DNA of 64,000 bases from Jannaschia sp. M317 (GTDB taxonomy: Bacteria > Pseudomonadota > Alphaproteobacteria > Rhodobacterales > Rhodobacteraceae), in contig NZ_CP081155.1 of assembly GCF_025141175.1 (NCBI RefSeq), forward strand, positions 959,001 through 1,023,000. Direction: 5' to 3'. The notes beneath the pieces were generated by a model, which worked only from the letters and a program-made list of their open reading frames with translations, ran no database searches and was not told the origin of the DNA. Made by a program: the position numbers and the translations under genes. Numbering within the stretch: position 1 is the first letter of the stretch; the number at the start of each line of letters is the position of its first letter. This document shows positions 35,055-43,773 of this stretch, one piece after another.

Positions 35055-35545
35055 TGCGCCCGGTGGCGTTGGTCCTGGGGGCGGCCGTGCGCGCCGATGG
35101 CACGCCTTCGCCCAGTCTGGCCCTGCGCGTGGATCACGCCGTGGCGCTCTATCGTGCGGGCCGGGTCGGCGCGATCTGTGTGGCGGGTGGGGTCGGACGG
35201 CATGGTCCGGCCGAAGGCACCGTCGGCCGGGCCCGCGCCCGGGCAGCCGGTGTGCCCGATGCTGACCTGATCGTTGAGGTCGCGTCGCGAAACACGGCTC
35301 AGAACATCGCGAACGCCCGATCTTTGCTGGCCGGGCGTCCCGTCGTGATCGTCTCGCATCGCTGGCATCTGCCCCGCGCCTGGCTTGCGGCGCGGCTCCT
35401 GGGCCTGACGGTCACCGCCTCGGGGCCGCGCGGACAGCTTTCCTGGCCCCGCGCGGCCCTGGCCATCCTGCGCGAAGCGGCGGCCACGCCCCTGACGGCC
35501 CTGCGTGCCCTGCGCCTCAGGTGGGCGCGTCGCAGCGGGCGGTGA
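35054..35545 (+). CDS. DUF218 (YdcF/ElyC/SanA-like) protein
   Basis: A 163-residue Rossmann-like domain. It begins with 'ALVLGAAVRADGTPSPSL', has 'AICVAGGVGRHGPAEGTVGRARA' (a Gly-Gly loop and acidic/polar surface) near 39-61, 'ASRNTAQNIANARSL' near 77-91 and 'VIVSHRWHLPRAW' near 97-109. Members such as SanA and ElyC affect envelope precursor metabolism, though the biochemical role is not settled. There is no membrane anchor here. It is convergent with the beta-helix gene and overlaps its end by 29 bases. Confidence 0.84.
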   Translation: MRPVALVLGAAVRADGTPSPSLALRVDHAVALYRAGRVGAICVAGGVGRHGPAEGTVGRARARAAGVPDADLIVEVASRNTAQNIANARSLLAGRPVVIVSHRWHLPRAWLAARLLGLTVTASGPRGQLSWPRAALAILREAAATPLTALRALRLRWARRSGR

Positions 35546-37814
35546 CAAAGACCTTGCCCTTCGTCGCCTCCGGCCAGGTCAGCCGCACCCGCTGCTGCGT
35601 GCCGCCGATCTTCGGCGTCGCATAGGGCATGTGGTAGACATTGACGTTGCTGCCGTTCTTGATCGGCCCTTCGGGCATCACGGCCTGTACCACGCGGGCC
35701 TGTCCGGCAAACGGCAGATAGGGGGCCAGGTCCACCTCCCAGTTGAACTGCGCGGAATTGACCTGCAGCGGCACGGTGATCGGGTTCTGAAACTGGTTTT
35801 GCACCGCAAAGAAGGTGTTGGAATGCACCGCCACATCCACGAACCGCGACGTGTCGAGCCCGGCAAAGGTTCCATCCACCCCATCCACACGGGCCAGCGC
35901 CTGCCCCTTGATGGTCTTGAAGGTGTTCCCGGTGATGGTCACGCCGTTCAGAAAATGCCCCGACCCATAGGGCTTGATCTGAATCGGCCGGAAGGAATTC
36001 GGGACATTGGACGAAAAGATGATGTTGCCCAGGATCTGCAGTCCGCCGAACGACAGCTCATTGGCGAAATCGGGGTTCGGATCGCGCTCGTTCGTCCATT
36101 GGATGTAGCAGTTGTCGACGTAGTTCGCGGTAAAGATCGACTTCGGCTGACTGTCGGCAAAGACGATGCCCGCCGTGCGCTGCCCCAAGGTTTCATTGTC
36201 GCCCTGGAAAAAGTGGTTGCCGCTGATGATATGCCCCGATCCGCCGACGACGGCGAAATGGCGGAACTTGTTGGCGCGGTTGTTGCGGATCTTGGTATCG
36301 TTGGCATTGACGTTGAATCCGATGCTGACCCGGTCCTGTACGCGGATCGCATTCTCGTTCGACAGGAACTGACAGCGGTCGATCAGCAATCCCTGACAGC
36401 CGGTGCCGTGACTGGTCAGACCCCGATCCTTCGGCCCCGTGATGAAGCAATCCTTCACGTGAAAGATCAGGCCGTTGACCGGCAGCAGGATGCCCGAACA
36501 CTCCCCCGCCAGCAGGAATTCGATATCCTGCAGCGTAAAGCGTTGCAGATTGGCAAAGCCCGAGAAATCCAGCGCGTATTTGAACCGACGGAAGGTATAG
36601 GTCTGCGCGTTCGGCGCCCCGTGCAGCGGCGCGCTCAGGTGCACCTGTTGCGTGGGCACATGGACCGAGGTGACATAGACCTCGCGCCCCACCCCCGTCG
36701 GCCCGCTGACCAATGCGCCGACCGGGACGTTGGCCGCGTTGGCGACATTGGTGATCCGGGTCGGCTGGTTGCTGTCCCAATTGCCGGTGCCGGTGACGAC
36801 CGTGGTCTGGAACGCGGGGCCCGCGGCCACATCGATCTGGCCGTTTCGGATCTTGCGCTGGTTGGCATAGGTGTCCTTGTCGAACACCGCGGCCTGCACA
36901 TCCAGCGGCTCTGACAGGCGGACCGACCGGCCCATCATGTCCAGCGTGTCATGGTCGGTAAAGTTGAACAGCGCCTGAACAGCCTTCTTGAACCCCTCCT
37001 CCTCGTCGCCGAAGGCGTCGATATAGCTGGGCAGGTCGAAATTCTTGATCAGGCTCAGGCGTTTGGATGCGGGCAGGGTCACGGTGCCTTCGAACCGAAC
37101 ACGCTCGTTGAAGGTGACATGGTCGGTCAGCTTGTAGGTGCCTTTCGACACCAGGACCGAACGCCCGTTGGCCGCGTTCTCGGCCGCCTGAAAGGCGGCG
37201 GTGTCATCGGCCACGCCATCGCCCACGGCCCCGAAATCGCGGACATCCACCCAATCCATCATGTCGCGCAGATAGGCGCTTGTGATGTCTTCGATCTCGA
37301 TGTCGTCGATGCGGACCACGCCGCCGTTCGGGCCGGTCAGATCCAGACCGATGTGGGCATGGGCGACCGTGTTGTTCCAGGCCAGGTCGACGCCGCCACG
37401 GGTGCCGGTGCCGATGATCGCGGTGATCGTCTCGACGCGCCCATAGGCATCCAGCTGGGTCGCCGGCCCGGCCTGCGGCAGCCCGCCCACACCGTTGCCG
37501 TTCGATGCCTTTGGAAAGGCACCGATCCGCACGGCAGGCAGGTTGCCCGAGACGGCCTTCACCCGCAGGGTCACCCGCAGGTAGCACCCCGGCAGGATCG
37601 GCGTCGCGCCCATGGACCGCAGCTTCTGCGTGCCCTCCGTCTTCAACATCTCGAGGCAGGAACCGAAATCCTGGTCCGCCGGCACCAGCACGGCATTGCC
37701 CGAGGTCGCATAGGTGTCGGACCCCGGCAGCCCGTCCTGGCGCGACCAGACATTCAGCCCGTCCTCGAACTTGGGCGGGTTAAAGACCAGCCCGTCGGTG
37801 ATCGCCTTGTTCAT
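35517..37814 (-). CDS. large right-handed beta-helix protein (pectate lyase/GH28-like)
   Basis: A 765-residue protein. An N-terminal beta-sandwich-like region (about 1-190) contains 'GATPILPGCYLRVTLRVKAV'-type strands. A linker with Asp-Val-Arg-Asp-Phe-Gly-Ala-Val-Gly-Asp-Gly near 192-202 is the hallmark of the Pectate_lyase_3/GH28-related family. A long parallel beta-helix follows to about 700, with rung patterns such as 'ITGNTFKTIKG' and 'IISGNHFFQG'. No signal peptide is present, so it is either cytosolic, exported by a non-Sec route, or a tailspike-like adhesin or enzyme. GAAGGGA precedes the ATG. An intrinsic terminator lies just upstream in the leader. Confidence 0.82.
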   Translation of the reverse strand: MNKAITDGLVFNPPKFEDGLNVWSRQDGLPGSDTYATSGNAVLVPADQDFGSCLEMLKTEGTQKLRSMGATPILPGCYLRVTLRVKAVSGNLPAVRIGAFPKASNGNGVGGLPQAGPATQLDAYGRVETITAIIGTGTRGGVDLAWNNTVAHAHIGLDLTGPNGGVVRIDDIEIEDITSAYLRDMMDWVDVRDFGAVGDGVADDTAAFQAAENAANGRSVLVSKGTYKLTDHVTFNERVRFEGTVTLPASKRLSLIKNFDLPSYIDAFGDEEEGFKKAVQALFNFTDHDTLDMMGRSVRLSEPLDVQAAVFDKDTYANQRKIRNGQIDVAAGPAFQTTVVTGTGNWDSNQPTRITNVANAANVPVGALVSGPTGVGREVYVTSVHVPTQQVHLSAPLHGAPNAQTYTFRRFKYALDFSGFANLQRFTLQDIEFLLAGECSGILLPVNGLIFHVKDCFITGPKDRGLTSHGTGCQGLLIDRCQFLSNENAIRVQDRVSIGFNVNANDTKIRNNRANKFRHFAVVGGSGHIISGNHFFQGDNETLGQRTAGIVFADSQPKSIFTANYVDNCYIQWTNERDPNPDFANELSFGGLQILGNIIFSSNVPNSFRPIQIKPYGSGHFLNGVTITGNTFKTIKGQALARVDGVDGTFAGLDTSRFVDVAVHSNTFFAVQNQFQNPITVPLQVNSAQFNWEVDLAPYLPFAGQARVVQAVMPEGPIKNGSNVNVYHMPYATPKIGGTQQRVRLTWPEATKGKVFVTARCDAPT

Positions 37815-37842
37815 CTGCCATTCCCTTCGCAGGCCCCGAACG

Positions 37843-37878
37843 AAAAGACCGCCCCAGCGGCCTGCGGCCGGGGCGGTC
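37843..37878 (-). terminator. intrinsic terminator in front of the beta-helix gene
   Basis: GACCGCCCC (37847-37855) pairs with GGGGCGGTC (37870-37878) and an inner GGCC/GGCC pair; on the minus strand it is followed by TTTT. It ends transcripts from the DUF4864 gene, yet it also lies only about 30 bases before the beta-helix start codon. Confidence 0.8.
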
Positions 37879-37990
37879 TCATGTCTGTGAGTGACGGGCG
37901 GGGTCAGACCCGCCTATGGGAGCAGTCTTCGTGGCGAACAGCTAACAAACGGTTAAGGATGCGGCCCTGCGTCCGCTGGACGTGGCCCGG

Positions 37991-38389
37991 TCACGCGCCC
38001 ACGATCGGTGCCGTCAGAACCTGCACCCCGCCGATTTTCCACCCCGCGTCGGTTTCGATCATCATGTAGGCCAGCTTGTGCAGGCGCCCGGCCCCATCGG
38101 TGACCAGAACCTCCTGCGTCCAGACGGCCCCGCGTTCGATGGCGCTCAGATACTCGACGCGATCGGGGGTCCAGACCATCGGATAGCCCTGTTCGACCAT
38201 CTGCCCAAAGATTTCAGGCGTGCGGAACATGCCCTGGATGTTGGGGGCGGCAAAGCCGAAGGCGGTCTCTACGTCGCGGGCGATAAAGGCGTCGATCTGA
38301 CTGCCGATGATGCCCTGAATGGCGGCTTCATCCGCCTGCGCCGCGCCTGCCAGCACGACCAATCCTGCAATCAATCCCTTCACGGTCAA
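37991..38389 (-). CDS. DUF4864 secreted protein
   Basis: A 132-residue protein with a signal peptide (residues 1-19, cleaved after Ala-Gln-Ala) and a single NTF2/cystatin-like domain of the DUF4864 family ('IQGIIGSQIDAFIARDVETAFGFAAP' opening, 'WKIGGVQVL' ending). It is exported to the periplasm and its function is unknown. It is monocistronic, followed on the minus strand by the terminator at 37843-37878. Confidence 0.84.
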   Translation of the reverse strand: MTVKGLIAGLVVLAGAAQADEAAIQGIIGSQIDAFIARDVETAFGFAAPNIQGMFRTPEIFGQMVEQGYPMVWTPDRVEYLSAIERGAVWTQEVLVTDGAGRLHKLAYMMIETDAGWKIGGVQVLTAPIVGA

Positions 38390-38453
38390 TCCTCCTGCGG
38401 TGATCCCTGGAAACCTAGACCACCGCAGACACGGATCAACGCAGGCGAAAGTT

Positions 38454-40022
38454 TCAGATCAGGTCGCCCGCCAGCGCCCGGTCGATCAGGTCGGCGGTTT
38501 CGCCCACGCCATAAAGCGCGATGAACCCGCCAAACCGTGGGCCCTGATCGGCCCCCAGCAGCACCTGATACAGGGCCTTGAACCAGTCGCGCATCGGATC
38601 GAAACGGTCCCGGCCGACGTCATAGACCAACCCCTGCAACGCCTCGTCCGACACGTCGCCGTCCCAGCCCCGCAACCCGTCGCGCAGGGCTTCCAGCGCC
38701 GCGCGCTCCGCCTCGGTCGGCATCCGGTAGACCTTCGCCGGTTTGACGAAGTCGTTGTAATACCGCACCGCGCCTGCGGCGGCGGCGTCCATCTGCGGGT
38801 TGCCTTCGGGCGTGGCCTCCGGCGCGTAACGGTTGATGAAGCCCCACAGCACGTCCTTGTCCTCGGCCCCGGACACGCTGGCGATGTTCAGAAGCATGGA
38901 AAACGGCACCACCATGTCCGACGCGGGCACATCGCCGCCGTGGATGTGGAACACCGGGTTCGCCGCCTGCTTGGCCGCATCCTGATCCGGGTAGGCGCGC
39001 AGCTGCTGGTGGTATTCGTCCACCGCCTTGGGGATCACGTCGAAATGCATCCGCTTGGCCGTGCGCGGCTTGAGATACATGAAATACGACAGCGACTCAG
39101 ACGAGGCATAGGTCAGCCATTGGTCGATCGAGATACCGTTGCCCGACGTCTTGGAGATCTTGTGCCCCTCCGCATCGAGGAACAGCTCATAGACGTAGTT
39201 CTCTGGCGCCTGGCCCCCCAGCGCGCGACAGATCCCGCCATAGACGCCCGTATTGGCGGCATGGTCCTTGCCATAGATCTCGAAATCCACGCCCAGCGCG
39301 GCCCAGCGGGCCCCGAAGTCGGGCTTCCACTGGAACTTCACGTTGCCGCCCGTGACCGGCACCGTCCATTCGCGCCCGTCCTCGTCGTCAAAGGTCACGG
39401 TCCCCTCGCGCCCGTCCACATGCTTCATCGGCACATAGAGAACGCGGCCCGTCTCGGGATGGATCGGCAGAAAGATGGAATAGGTCTGCGCCCGCTCTTC
39501 GCGCAGGGTCTTCAGCATGATTTCCATCAGCCGGTCATACCGCTCGGCGGCCAGCCGCAGCGTGTCGTCGAACTTGCCCGACCGGTAGAACTCCGTGGCC
39601 GAGATGAACTCGTAATCGAAGCCGAAGGTGTCCAGGAACCGGCGCAGCATGGCGTTGTTGTGGTGGCCGAAACTCTCGTGCGTGCCGAACGGATCGGGCA
39701 CCGAGGTCAGCGGCTTCTGCAGATGTTCCGCCAATGCCTCGGGGTTGGGCACGTTGCCCGGCACCTTCCGCATCCCGTCCATGTCGTCCGAGAAACAGAT
39801 CAGGCGCGTCGGGACGTCTGAAATCACCTCAAACGCGCGGCGGATCATGGTCGTGCGCGCCACCTCGCCAAAGGTGCCGATATGGGGCAAACCACTGGGA
39901 CCATAGCCGGTTTCGAACAGCACATGGTCCTTGCCCTGCTTTTCGACCCGTTTCAGCAGGCGGCGGGCCTCTTCGAAAGGCCAGGCCTTCGATGTCATCG
40001 CGGCGTCACGCAGGCTGCTCAT
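38454..40022 (-). CDS. lysK: lysyl-tRNA synthetase, class I
   Basis: A 522-residue class I synthetase that charges tRNA-Lys. It has the HIGH-type motif Pro-His-Ile-Gly-Thr near residue 47, the KMSKS-type Lys-Ile-Ser-Lys-Thr near 285 and the Rossmann fold between them. This class I type replaces the common class II LysS in most alphaproteobacteria and archaea. AAAGGA lies seven bases before the ATG at 40022; in-frame upstream codons lack such a site. The terB-like gene diverges 94 bases away. Confidence 0.95.
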   Translation of the reverse strand: MSSLRDAAMTSKAWPFEEARRLLKRVEKQGKDHVLFETGYGPSGLPHIGTFGEVARTTMIRRAFEVISDVPTRLICFSDDMDGMRKVPGNVPNPEALAEHLQKPLTSVPDPFGTHESFGHHNNAMLRRFLDTFGFDYEFISATEFYRSGKFDDTLRLAAERYDRLMEIMLKTLREERAQTYSIFLPIHPETGRVLYVPMKHVDGREGTVTFDDEDGREWTVPVTGGNVKFQWKPDFGARWAALGVDFEIYGKDHAANTGVYGGICRALGGQAPENYVYELFLDAEGHKISKTSGNGISIDQWLTYASSESLSYFMYLKPRTAKRMHFDVIPKAVDEYHQQLRAYPDQDAAKQAANPVFHIHGGDVPASDMVVPFSMLLNIASVSGAEDKDVLWGFINRYAPEATPEGNPQMDAAAAGAVRYYNDFVKPAKVYRMPTEAERAALEALRDGLRGWDGDVSDEALQGLVYDVGRDRFDPMRDWFKALYQVLLGADQGPRFGGFIALYGVGETADLIDRALAGDLI

Positions 40023-40116
40023 GGGGTGTCCTTTGGTCATGGGGGGAAACCGGTGCTGCCTATTGCGGCAACGCGGCATCGTCAATAAATCCATGCATAC
40101 AGAGGAGGCACCAAAG

Positions 40117-40533
40117 ATGTCCGATACTTTTTCGGCCCAGGACGCGCTGGTCGCGTTGATGATCACCGTCTCCGCTTCAGACGCGACCATTCGCACGTCG
40201 GAGCTTTTGACGATCCAGGCCATCGTCAACCACCTGCCGATCTTTGCAGGCTACGATGCCGACCGGATGGAGCAGGTGGCTCAGACCGTCTTTGACCTGT
40301 TGGAGGAAGAAGACGGCCTCGACGCCATCTACGGTCTGGTGCGCGAAGCGCTGCCCGACACGCACCACGAAACCGCCTATGCGTTGGCCTGCGATGTGGC
40401 CGCCGCCGACGGCAATGTTCTGCAAACCGAACTGCAGCTGCTGCGCGACCTGCGCTATGAACTGTCGCTCGACCCGCTGCACGCCGCCGCCATCGAACGC
40501 GGCGCGCGCGCCCGGCACCTGCCGATCGCCTAG
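40117..40533 (+). CDS. TerB-like protein
   Basis: A 138-residue all-helical protein with the TerB pattern: '[25 protein letters not shown]' near 9-33 and '[24 protein letters not shown]' near 92-115, two helix pairs with Asp-rich metal-type turns. TerB-like domains occur in tellurite-resistance and stress membrane complexes, but free single-domain copies like this are common and uncharacterised. AGAGGAGG is placed nine bases before the ATG. It is divergent from lysK. Confidence 0.82.
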   Translation: MSDTFSAQDALVALMITVSASDATIRTSELLTIQAIVNHLPIFAGYDADRMEQVAQTVFDLLEEEDGLDAIYGLVREALPDTHHETAYALACDVAAADGNVLQTELQLLRDLRYELSLDPLHAAAIERGARARHLPIA

Positions 40534-40713
40534 AACCTGGCGCCGGGCGACCGGATCGCGCCGGATCACCCCGACCTGCGCCGCCCCGATCCCCGGATCG
40601 CGGCGTAGATCGCTATCGGCCAGGGCCAAGGCGACCACCTGTTGCACATGCGGGCCGGTGCTGTGACCTGTGTCTGCCAGACTCGGGCCCTCCCACGCGG
40701 CACCGTCGTGGCA

Positions 40714-40733
40714 CCCTGCCGGATCCGGCAGGG
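40714..40733. terminator. 20-bp perfect palindrome after the small secreted peptide
   Basis: CCCTGCCGGATCCGGCAGGG is self-complementary over its full length, centred 20 bases past the stop of the minus-strand peptide gene. Without a T-run it is a weak terminator candidate. It could also be a protein-binding site. Confidence 0.4.
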
Positions 40734-40743
40734 CAGCAGGCGG

Positions 40744-40905
40744 TCACCCTCCCTGGCGGGGCGTGCCCCCCGTATCGCGTGTCACGACAGGCCCGTCGGG
40801 TGCGGGGAAATCGGCGGGCGGGAAGAGCACGATGACGGTCTGCGCGGCAGCCGCGCCCCCGGTCAACATCAGCGCGGCGGTCAGGGCAAGAAACGTTCGG
40901 ATCAT
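40744..40905 (-). CDS. 53-residue secreted peptide
   Basis: A short minus-strand gene: ATG at 40903-40905, TGA at 40744-40746, and CAGGAG eight bases upstream of the start. The first 21 residues form a clear signal peptide (Met-Ile-Arg-Thr, a Leu/Ala core, then Gly-Gly-Ala-Ala-Ala-Ala before Gln). The mature part of about 32 residues begins with the hydrophobic 'QTVIVLFPPADFP' and ends Gly-Gly, with no cysteine. I do not recognise it. It diverges from the LysR-type gene, with 122 bases between, and could be its target. A 20-bp perfect palindrome (40714-40733) lies right after its stop. Confidence 0.55.
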   Translation of the reverse strand: MIRTFLALTAALMLTGGAAAAQTVIVLFPPADFPAPDGPVVTRDTGGTPRQGG

Positions 40906-41027
40906 CGTCGGAACTCCTGGTCAGGCCCCGATGTCGGGGACACCAGACAGATGCGCCCGTTGCCGGGCCCGCAGAAGTATGGTTCCTGTGGATCAGCTCT
41001 GCAAAAACGCAGAACGCAAGAGGCCCC

Positions 41028-41927
41028 ATGTTCGACTGGTCCGACATCCGCACGTTTCTCGCCGTTCTGCGCGATGGCTCCGCCGCCTCGGCGGCGCGCC
41101 GTCTGGGCACCAATCAAACCACCGTCAGTCGCAGGCTGGCCCGGCTTGAGGATGCGCTTGGGCTAAAGCTGTTCGATCCCGGCCCACGCGGGGCCCGCCC
41201 GACCGAGGCGGCCCGGCGTCTGCTGCCCGAAGCAGAGGCGATGGAGGCCGCGGCCCTGTCCCTTTCGTCACGCGCCGACGGCATGTCCCGGCGCCTGACC
41301 GGCACCATCCGCCTGACCGCAAACCCGAACGCCATGCGCTATGCGGGCGGGATCATTCGCAATTTTCAGCGCGCGCATCCCGGTGCCGAATTCCGCATCG
41401 ACACCGAAACCCGCACCCTCTCGCTGGAAGACGGAGAGGCCGACATCGCCCTGCGCCCCGGCGTGCGCCTGTCAGGCGACACGCTGATCGCGCGCAAACT
41501 GCTGGACCATCCCTGGGGCTTCTACGCTTCCGACGGCTATCTGGCGCAGCACGGCACCCCCCGCAGTTTTACGGATCTGGCGGATCACGATCTGGTCTGT
41601 TGCACTGGGAACGCGGCGCAGGTCGAACCGATCCCCACGGCGCAGGCACGGTTGCCGCGACACGACCACCGGATCCATATCGAGTCGCTCAACGGCGTGA
41701 TCGGCCTCCTGCGCGCGGGCGAGGGCGTGGGCTTCCTGCCGCGCGCCGAAGGCGACATCGAACCGGGTCTCAGCTTCTGCTTCTCGGAGCCGGACCTGGT
41801 TCAGGGTCTCTGGCTCGTGACCTCCCCCGAGGGACATGCCGACCCGTTGATCCGCGCCTTCATGCGGTTCTGCGCGGACGCGATCCCGGATCTTTTGGCG
41901 AGTGTCCCGCCGGAATGGCGCGTTTGA
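41028..41927 (+). CDS. LysR-family transcriptional regulator
   Basis: A 299-residue regulator with an N-terminal winged helix-turn-helix (about 3-62; 'AASAARRLGTNQTTVSRRLARLEDALG') and a C-terminal substrate-binding domain (about 90-295). Its strong similarity of plan to the GcvA/AaeR-like group is only general; the effector is unknown. It faces away from the small secreted peptide gene, the classic arrangement for a LysR regulator and its target. It is convergent with trpS. Confidence 0.9.
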   Translation: MFDWSDIRTFLAVLRDGSAASAARRLGTNQTTVSRRLARLEDALGLKLFDPGPRGARPTEAARRLLPEAEAMEAAALSLSSRADGMSRRLTGTIRLTANPNAMRYAGGIIRNFQRAHPGAEFRIDTETRTLSLEDGEADIALRPGVRLSGDTLIARKLLDHPWGFYASDGYLAQHGTPRSFTDLADHDLVCCTGNAAQVEPIPTAQARLPRHDHRIHIESLNGVIGLLRAGEGVGFLPRAEGDIEPGLSFCFSEPDLVQGLWLVTSPEGHADPLIRAFMRFCADAIPDLLASVPPEWRV

Positions 41928-41983
41928 CCCCAAAACGTGAAAACCGGTCCGAGGGTTTCCCCCAAACCGTGAATTTCACCCGC

Positions 41984-43003
41984 TCAGCGCACCATCCCGA
42001 CGATTTCGTAGGTCCGCTCCAGGACCGGGACGGTGATTTCCCGCGCCCGCTCCGCACCGCGCGCCAGGATGCGGTCGATCTCGCCCGGATCCTGCATCAG
42101 CCGCGACATCTCGGCTGAGACGGGCGACAGCTTTGCGACCGCCAGATCGGCCAGGTCCGCCTTGAAGTACCCGAACAACTTGCCCTCGTTCGCCGCCAGC
42201 ACCTCTGCCACCGAAGTATCTGACAAGGCAGCATAAATATTGACAAGGTTCCGCGCGTCCGGGCGCCCGTCCAACCCCTCGACCGTGCCGGGCAGGGGGT
42301 CGGGATCGGTCTTGGCCTTGCGGAATTTCTTGGCGATGGCATCGGCGTCATCGGTCAGGTTGATACGGCTGGCCTCGACCGGGTCGCTTTTGGACATCTT
42401 CCGGGTGCCGTCGCGCAACGACATGATCCGCGTCGCCTCGCCCTTGATGACCGGCTCGGTGATCGGAAAGAAATCCACGCCGAAATCGTGGTTGAACTTG
42501 GTCGCAATATCCCGTGTCAATTCAAGGTGTTGCTTCTGATCGTCGCCGACGGGCACATGGGTCGCGTGATAGATCAGGATGTCCGCCGCCATCAGCGCCG
42601 GATAGGCGAACAGCCCCAGCGACGCGGCCTCGGCGTTCTTGCCTGCCTTGTCCTTCCACTGGGTCATCCGACCCATCCAGCCCATCCGCGCCACACAGTT
42701 GAAGATCCAGGCAAGCTGCGCGTGTTCGGGCACCTGCGACTGATTGATCAGGATAGATTTTTCCGGATCGATGCCGGAGGCGAGAAAGCCCGCGCACAGC
42801 TCCCGCGTGTTGCGGCGCAGGTCGCCGGGATCCTGCCAGACGGTGATCGCATGCATATCGACCATGCAATAGACCGTCTCGTGGCTGCCCGCGTCCTGCA
42901 TGGTGACGAAGTTCTTTATTGCGCCCAGGTAGTTACCCAACGTCAATCCACCCGACGGCTGGATGCCCGAGAACACGCGGGGCGTGAAGGTCTGGTCAGC
43001 CAT
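41984..43003 (-). CDS. trpS: tryptophanyl-tRNA synthetase
   Basis: A 339-residue class Ic synthetase. The HIGH-equivalent motif is Leu-Thr-Leu-Gly-Asn-Tyr near 20-25 after 'SGIQPSGG', and the KMSKS motif is intact as Lys-Met-Ser-Lys-Ser near 202. The tryptophan-pocket block '[12 protein letters not shown]' lies near 136-147. The start at 43003 has GGAG nine bases upstream. In related genomes it stands near murJ and glnD, as here. Confidence 0.96.
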   Translation of the reverse strand: MADQTFTPRVFSGIQPSGGLTLGNYLGAIKNFVTMQDAGSHETVYCMVDMHAITVWQDPGDLRRNTRELCAGFLASGIDPEKSILINQSQVPEHAQLAWIFNCVARMGWMGRMTQWKDKAGKNAEAASLGLFAYPALMAADILIYHATHVPVGDDQKQHLELTRDIATKFNHDFGVDFFPITEPVIKGEATRIMSLRDGTRKMSKSDPVEASRINLTDDADAIAKKFRKAKTDPDPLPGTVEGLDGRPDARNLVNIYAALSDTSVAEVLAANEGKLFGYFKADLADLAVAKLSPVSAEMSRLMQDPGEIDRILARGAERAREITVPVLERTYEIVGMVR

Positions 43004-43080
43004 GTCATTTCTCCGGTCTGGCAAAGCGGTGGCGCATCGCTTAGCCACCCCATCAGCGACCGTCAACAAAGGCCAGCGCC

Positions 43081-43773
43081 ATGCAGGACCCCCGCAACCA
43101 GAGCCCGTTCAACGCCCTGCCGCCGGTGGTCGTCGCGCTTGCCGTGATCATCGCGGGGATCGAGCTGATCTTTTCCTTGGGCGAGGCCGGCATCGTCGGC
43201 GGGCGCGCGGCGGTCGGTTGGCGTCTGACGGCGATCCGGGACTGGTCGTTGATCGACCCGGTTTTTGACTGGATGCTGGCCAACGGCACCTTTCCGCCCG
43301 GCGAGTTGGCGCGCCTGATCACCTATCCGCTGCTCCACGGCAGCTTCACCCACGCGGCCTTCGTGGTGGTCTTCATCCTCGCGCTGGGCAATGTCACCGC
43401 ACCGTTCTACCCGACCTGGCGCTTGCCTGTCATTCTGACCGGGGCGGCAGTGGCGGGCGCGCTGGCATTCCTGGTGCTGTTCGACACGGACAGACCCTTG
43501 TTCGGTGGATACCCAATGGCTTACGGCCTGATCGGTGTCTTCACATACCTCACGACCCTGGGCCTGGCACGTGCCGATCCCAGCCGTGCATTCCTGTTGA
43601 TCGGGTTCCTGCTGGCGATTCAGCCGATCTTTGGTCTGGCCTCGGGTGCGGGGCTCAGCTGGGTGCCGGACTGGACGGCGGATCTGGCGGGCTTTGCCGG
43701 TGGCTATGCCCTGGCGATCCTGCTGTTTCCGGGCGGGGTTCAGCGGCTGCGGGATCGGATGCGGCGGCGCTAG
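43081..43773 (+). CDS. rhomboid-fold protein lacking catalytic residues
   Basis: A 230-residue polytopic protein with six to seven helices and the rhomboid layout. His86-Gly-Ser-Phe-Thr-His91 in the second helix matches the conserved HGS-X2-H of rhomboid proteases. Where the active serine motif Gly-X-Ser-Gly is expected, the sequence is Gly142-Gly-Tyr144-Pro145. The catalytic His position in the sixth helix (usual Ala-His-Leu-Gly-Gly) is Ala-Asp201-Leu-Ala-Gly. It is therefore probably an inactive pseudoprotease with a binding or trafficking role, like iRhoms in eukaryotes; that comparison is inference. Its stop overlaps the convergent murJ stop by four bases. Confidence 0.82.
   Translation: MQDPRNQSPFNALPPVVVALAVIIAGIELIFSLGEAGIVGGRAAVGWRLTAIRDWSLIDPVFDWMLANGTFPPGELARLITYPLLHGSFTHAAFVVVFILALGNVTAPFYPTWRLPVILTGAAVAGALAFLVLFDTDRPLFGGYPMAYGLIGVFTYLTTLGLARADPSRAFLLIGFLLAIQPIFGLASGAGLSWVPDWTADLAGFAGGYALAILLFPGGVQRLRDRMRRR

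Noticed and set aside
37942..37956. CTAA-N7-TTAA as a CtrA site for the beta-helix gene
   Set aside because: One half-site is imperfect and it lies upstream of a terminator, so it is mentioned only as context.
40537..40608. The terB-like frame stays open for 24 more codons after its TAG stop
   Set aside because: The extension is short, Pro/Arg-rich, and ends in another TAG; readthrough has no supporting context.
41969..41979. GTGAATTTCAC palindrome between lysR and trpS
   Set aside because: It is short, between convergent stops, and has no gene start near it.
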